A stretch of DNA of 64,000 nucleotides. Origin: Eudorina sp. 2006-703-Eu-15. Its lineage: Eukaryota > Chlorophyta > Chlorophyceae > Chlamydomonadales > Volvocaceae. The notes beneath the pieces are model-generated. The model was not told the origin of the DNA. It did no database searches and saw nothing but the letters and a program-made list of their open reading frames with translations. Position numbers and translations under genes: made by a program. Positions 61,393-64,000 of this stretch are shown here, piece after piece (the stretch's first letter is position 1; each line of letters opens with the position of its first letter). The stretch covers positions 22,030 through 86,029 of the forward strand of contig BDSI01000122.1 of NCBI GenBank assembly GCA_003117195.1. Reading direction: 5' to 3'.

Positions 61393-62603
61393 CTTGCGAG
61401 CTCTCTACATCGATGTCCCTGGCCTGCCAACAGCTCAAGTGTTCAAACTTCTCACTAAAGTTTCCAATCCACATTCATGGAACTTGTGGCTACTTGGCAG
61501 GCCGCAGGTCCGTGTTGGACAATGCCGGAGGAAACTGTCGAGGAAGGAGAAACACTCTTTCCGTGACACGTTACGAAAAATGTACGAGGCAACCGGTATG
61601 ATATCTTCAAACATACACACAATTTACAATATGCTGGGTGCAACAGGGGCAGTTAGTGTTTATTGTTGAACAGTACGGCATGCCTTCGCGACCTTGAAGG
61701 CTGCTACGTGCAGACTTGGTTTTCATTCCTACATAGTGTATGTAGAAATGTATTTTCCTTGCAAATGTTAAACCTATCCGCGACCAGAATAGGCACATCT
61801 GCGATTACTTTTGAACCTGAGGGATTTCCAAAGGGTTTCACATTGTTGAGGAAAGACTGGCCCAAAGATTATTTAAAGACAGCGTGTGAACTCCTTCGCG
61901 GTCGCTCTGCTAGCGCTGGTGCAGTTTCGCGTCGGAGACCCGTCACTTTGCATGTCTAACTGGTGTTCTCTTGATATACATCTATCAGATTAAGGCGAGT
62001 GGGTGCTTGTTATCTTTGCCGCTCGACGTTACTAGCTTGACCTGCCGTGGTCGGAGTCTGGGTCTGTGGCTTCCAGCAAAAGCTGATGGCTGATGCACCG
62101 TGTGAAATCATCTGCCTAACGAAACTTGGCACTGTGCTGTTTCGGCGGGTTGTGTTTGAGAACCAGTTGTCATCAGGCACACAAGGCAAAGCCGTGGTTT
62201 TGCTGATGTACATGCAGCTGTGCGTGCATGCCGCTTGATGTGTGTCTGATGCGTTTGGTACTGCCTGGTAGGGCACGTCTAGCAGGTGCTTAGGCCCTGA
62301 CACCGCAAACCCAGCGAAAACCCGGCTCACGGCATTTCAAAGATGGGCCTTGCCTGTGCCAGATCAACCTCGTCAACGCACAGCCAGCCTCTTTTCAGTT
62401 AGCACGGAAGCGGAAGCTGTGCTCCCTCAACCCCCGTCGCCACGCCGTCGTGGGTGCAACATCCCACCTGCCCGCTCTCTGACGCCAAGGTGCCTGCTGG
62501 CCCCCAACTCCACCCCAAGTCCATCCCACCCCACCGCTGCGCTGCGCTGTCTGCAGGCCGCCGCTCATTCATGGTCGGCCACTGAGACGGTCCCCGCCGG
62601 CAC
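61393..62603. promoter_or_regulatory. Divergent spacer between aurora-like kinase and kinesin genes
   Basis: 1.2 kb, lower GC than the flanks, mostly free of simple repeats, and containing both promoters and 5' UTRs. A 91-codon plus-strand ORF at 61394-61669 was not recognised. An in-frame TGA at 62583 excludes upstream extension of the kinesin frame without splicing. Confidence 0.5.
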
Positions 62604-64000
62604 ATGTCACACCCACCGAACCCGACCCACCCACCGAACCCGACCGCCACAGCAGGGCCGCAGCTCGCGGCCCCCTTCAGCCGCATCCCCACCCTGGGTC
62701 TCTCCCGCAGCGGCGCCAACAGTCGCCTCCCCTCCCCGCCCGTCTCTCCGGGCCTGAGCTCCCCCTCCACACCGCAGCCGCTCGCCGGCTACCATGGCGG
62801 CACCCCGCCGCCCTGGGCCTCCGGGGCCCAGTCCGCCGGCCAGGAGCGGCCCGGCTCCGCCGGCGGCGGCCCCAAGTCGTCTCTGGGGCTGAGCTCCTCC
62901 AACTCCGTGCTGGCGCGGGGCCTGCCGGGGTCGCGGGGGGACGCGCTGCGGGCCTCCATCTCCAGTCTGAGCCGAACGCCGGTGTCCATGTCACTGGCGG
63001 GGGCGCCCAGCACCCCCATGGACGCGGGGACGTCGCCGTCGCAGCAGCCGGCTGGCGGCGCAGCGGACGGGGTACCGAACGGGTCCGCCGCCGCCACCGC
63101 CACCAGCCGCAGCAGCATCCAGGTGGCGGTCCGCGTGCGGCCCCTGTGGTGGGTGGGGTGGGGGCCGTGTGGGGCGGGGGCGGGGACAGGGTGGGTGGGT
63201 GGGTGGGAGCTGGGAGGTAAAGCAAATTTGCGGGCGGAGTGGGTGGGGGTCGGCCACAGGGTGCGCTGGGTTAGGACGAGAAAGCAGATAGCTGCTAGGG
63301 GCGGGCTTCCGCCCCTGGGTGGGCCCCAGCTGGCCATGCCACGTGTGCGGTCTCGAGAATCGGGACAGGCAGGCGGAGCAGAGCGGGTGTCAAAATTGGC
63401 AGTCGATTGGGTTGGTAAAACAGACGACGGGCGCTCGCTCGCTGCATCACCTCCGCAAGGGAAGGGGCAAAGGCATCGGCCTCAACACCCCGGTCACCCC
63501 AACACCGGGGGGAGACCGCCGCACGAATGCGGGATACTCGACGTCATGATGGGCGCACTCGCGTGCATGGACCTGGCGGCATGCTACATTGTTCTGCAGA
63601 GCATCTTTTGCTCTTCGGGCGGTTGTGACGTACGCCCTGTGCGACGCGAACCTACTCTCTCATGCCGCGCATGCGTGCTGTGCTGCCGCTCCGTGCCTTA
63701 CACCACCACTGCACTGCACCTTTGCTGTTGTCGACCTTGCTTTCCTTTCGCGACAGTGAGAAGGAGAAACAGCGCGGCGACAGGGTGGCGTGGTCTGCGG
63801 ACCGAGAGGGCAACGTGGGGCTGCTGGACGCCGCCACGGGCGCCTTCACCCCGAAGCACAGGTCGGTGGGGGGAGAGGGGTGTTGTTGGTGGTGGGGGTG
63901 GGGGTGGTTGCAAAGCAGGGCAAGCCCCGACGCCCCTCTGGTTTGGTGTTACAGTGGGCCTCCGTCACTCCTGCCACCGGATGTAAGCCCTCCCTGGACG
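62604..64000 (+). CDS. Kinesin motor protein, probably kinesin-7, N-terminus only (continues beyond window)
   Basis: Exon 1 is 62604-63145 (ATG at 62604 after an in-frame TGA) and exon 2 is 63757-63861. A possible 28-base exon 3 at 63955-63982 has good splice sites and matching phase but no recognisable motif. Residues 1-165 are a Ser/Pro/Gly-rich leader, followed by SSIQVAVRVRPL, the first strand of the kinesin motor. Exon 2 continues EKEKQRGDRVAWSADREG. The RGDxxAWxAD spacing resembles the kinesin-7 (CENP-E/plant MKRP) group, whose members have a long leader; this subfamily call is inference. The ATP-binding P-loop and all later motifs lie right of the window. Confidence 0.82.

Noticed and set aside
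61394..61669. 91-residue plus ORF in the kinase-kinesin spacer
   Set aside because: Overlaps the 5' region of the kinase gene, has no recognised domain and no splice partner; likely chance in lower-GC sequence.

Overview
The window looks like nuclear DNA of a volvocine or Chlamydomonas-like green alga. It is GC-rich, its genes are broken by many mostly short introns, and long simple-sequence tracts fill introns and spacers. One gene encodes a chloroplast-lumen protease, and TGTAA polyadenylation-type signals occur. There are no operons or bacterial features. All exon models below were built by eye from splice sites and reading phase. In every multi-exon gene the phases close without a break.

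Layout from left to right. Positions 1-6406 (minus) hold the N-terminal half of a GAF-PAS-protein kinase gene that runs off the left edge. An AT-richer divergent spacer follows, then a three-exon coiled-coil gene (plus, 7166-11053). The second copy of a non-LTR retrotransposon 3' end sits in its first intron. Positions 12.4-15.7 kb hold a damaged, 5'-truncated LINE inserted at the tail of an older copy, followed by repeat-rich spacer to 19.1 kb. Positions 19107-28738 (plus) hold a 12-exon carboxyl-terminal processing peptidase (CtpA type, probable thylakoid lumen) with a tRNA-Asn gene nested in intron 2. After a 4.5 kb spacer come a small membrane-anchored RMA/RNF5-type RING ubiquitin ligase (minus, 33234-34045) and, directly upstream of it, a giant WDR7-like WD40 protein (minus, 34503-48886, about 3,194 residues). 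A further 4.8 kb of repeat-rich spacer precedes an aurora-like Ser/Thr kinase (minus, 53650-61392). That gene is divergent to the N-terminus of a kinesin, probably kinesin-7 (plus, 62604 to beyond the right edge).

The genes do not form one pathway. The kinesin and aurora-like kinase share a 1.2 kb divergent promoter region and both families act on microtubules. The WDR7-like protein belongs to a family tied to V-ATPase assembly and vesicle traffic, the RING ligase to ER quality control, and CtpA to D1 maturation in photosystem II.

The most unusual content is repetitive. First, a dispersed family whose pyrimidine end lies just upstream of 3' splice sites, in the sense orientation, in introns of five unrelated genes (introner-like). 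Second, a modular family of (GT)n blocks separated by a small set of recurring spacer cassettes. Third, a short perfect palindrome, GACCC-RY-GGGTC, spread through exons in more than one frame, introns, a 3' UTR and spacers. None of these is explained by the genes, and none could be checked against a database here.
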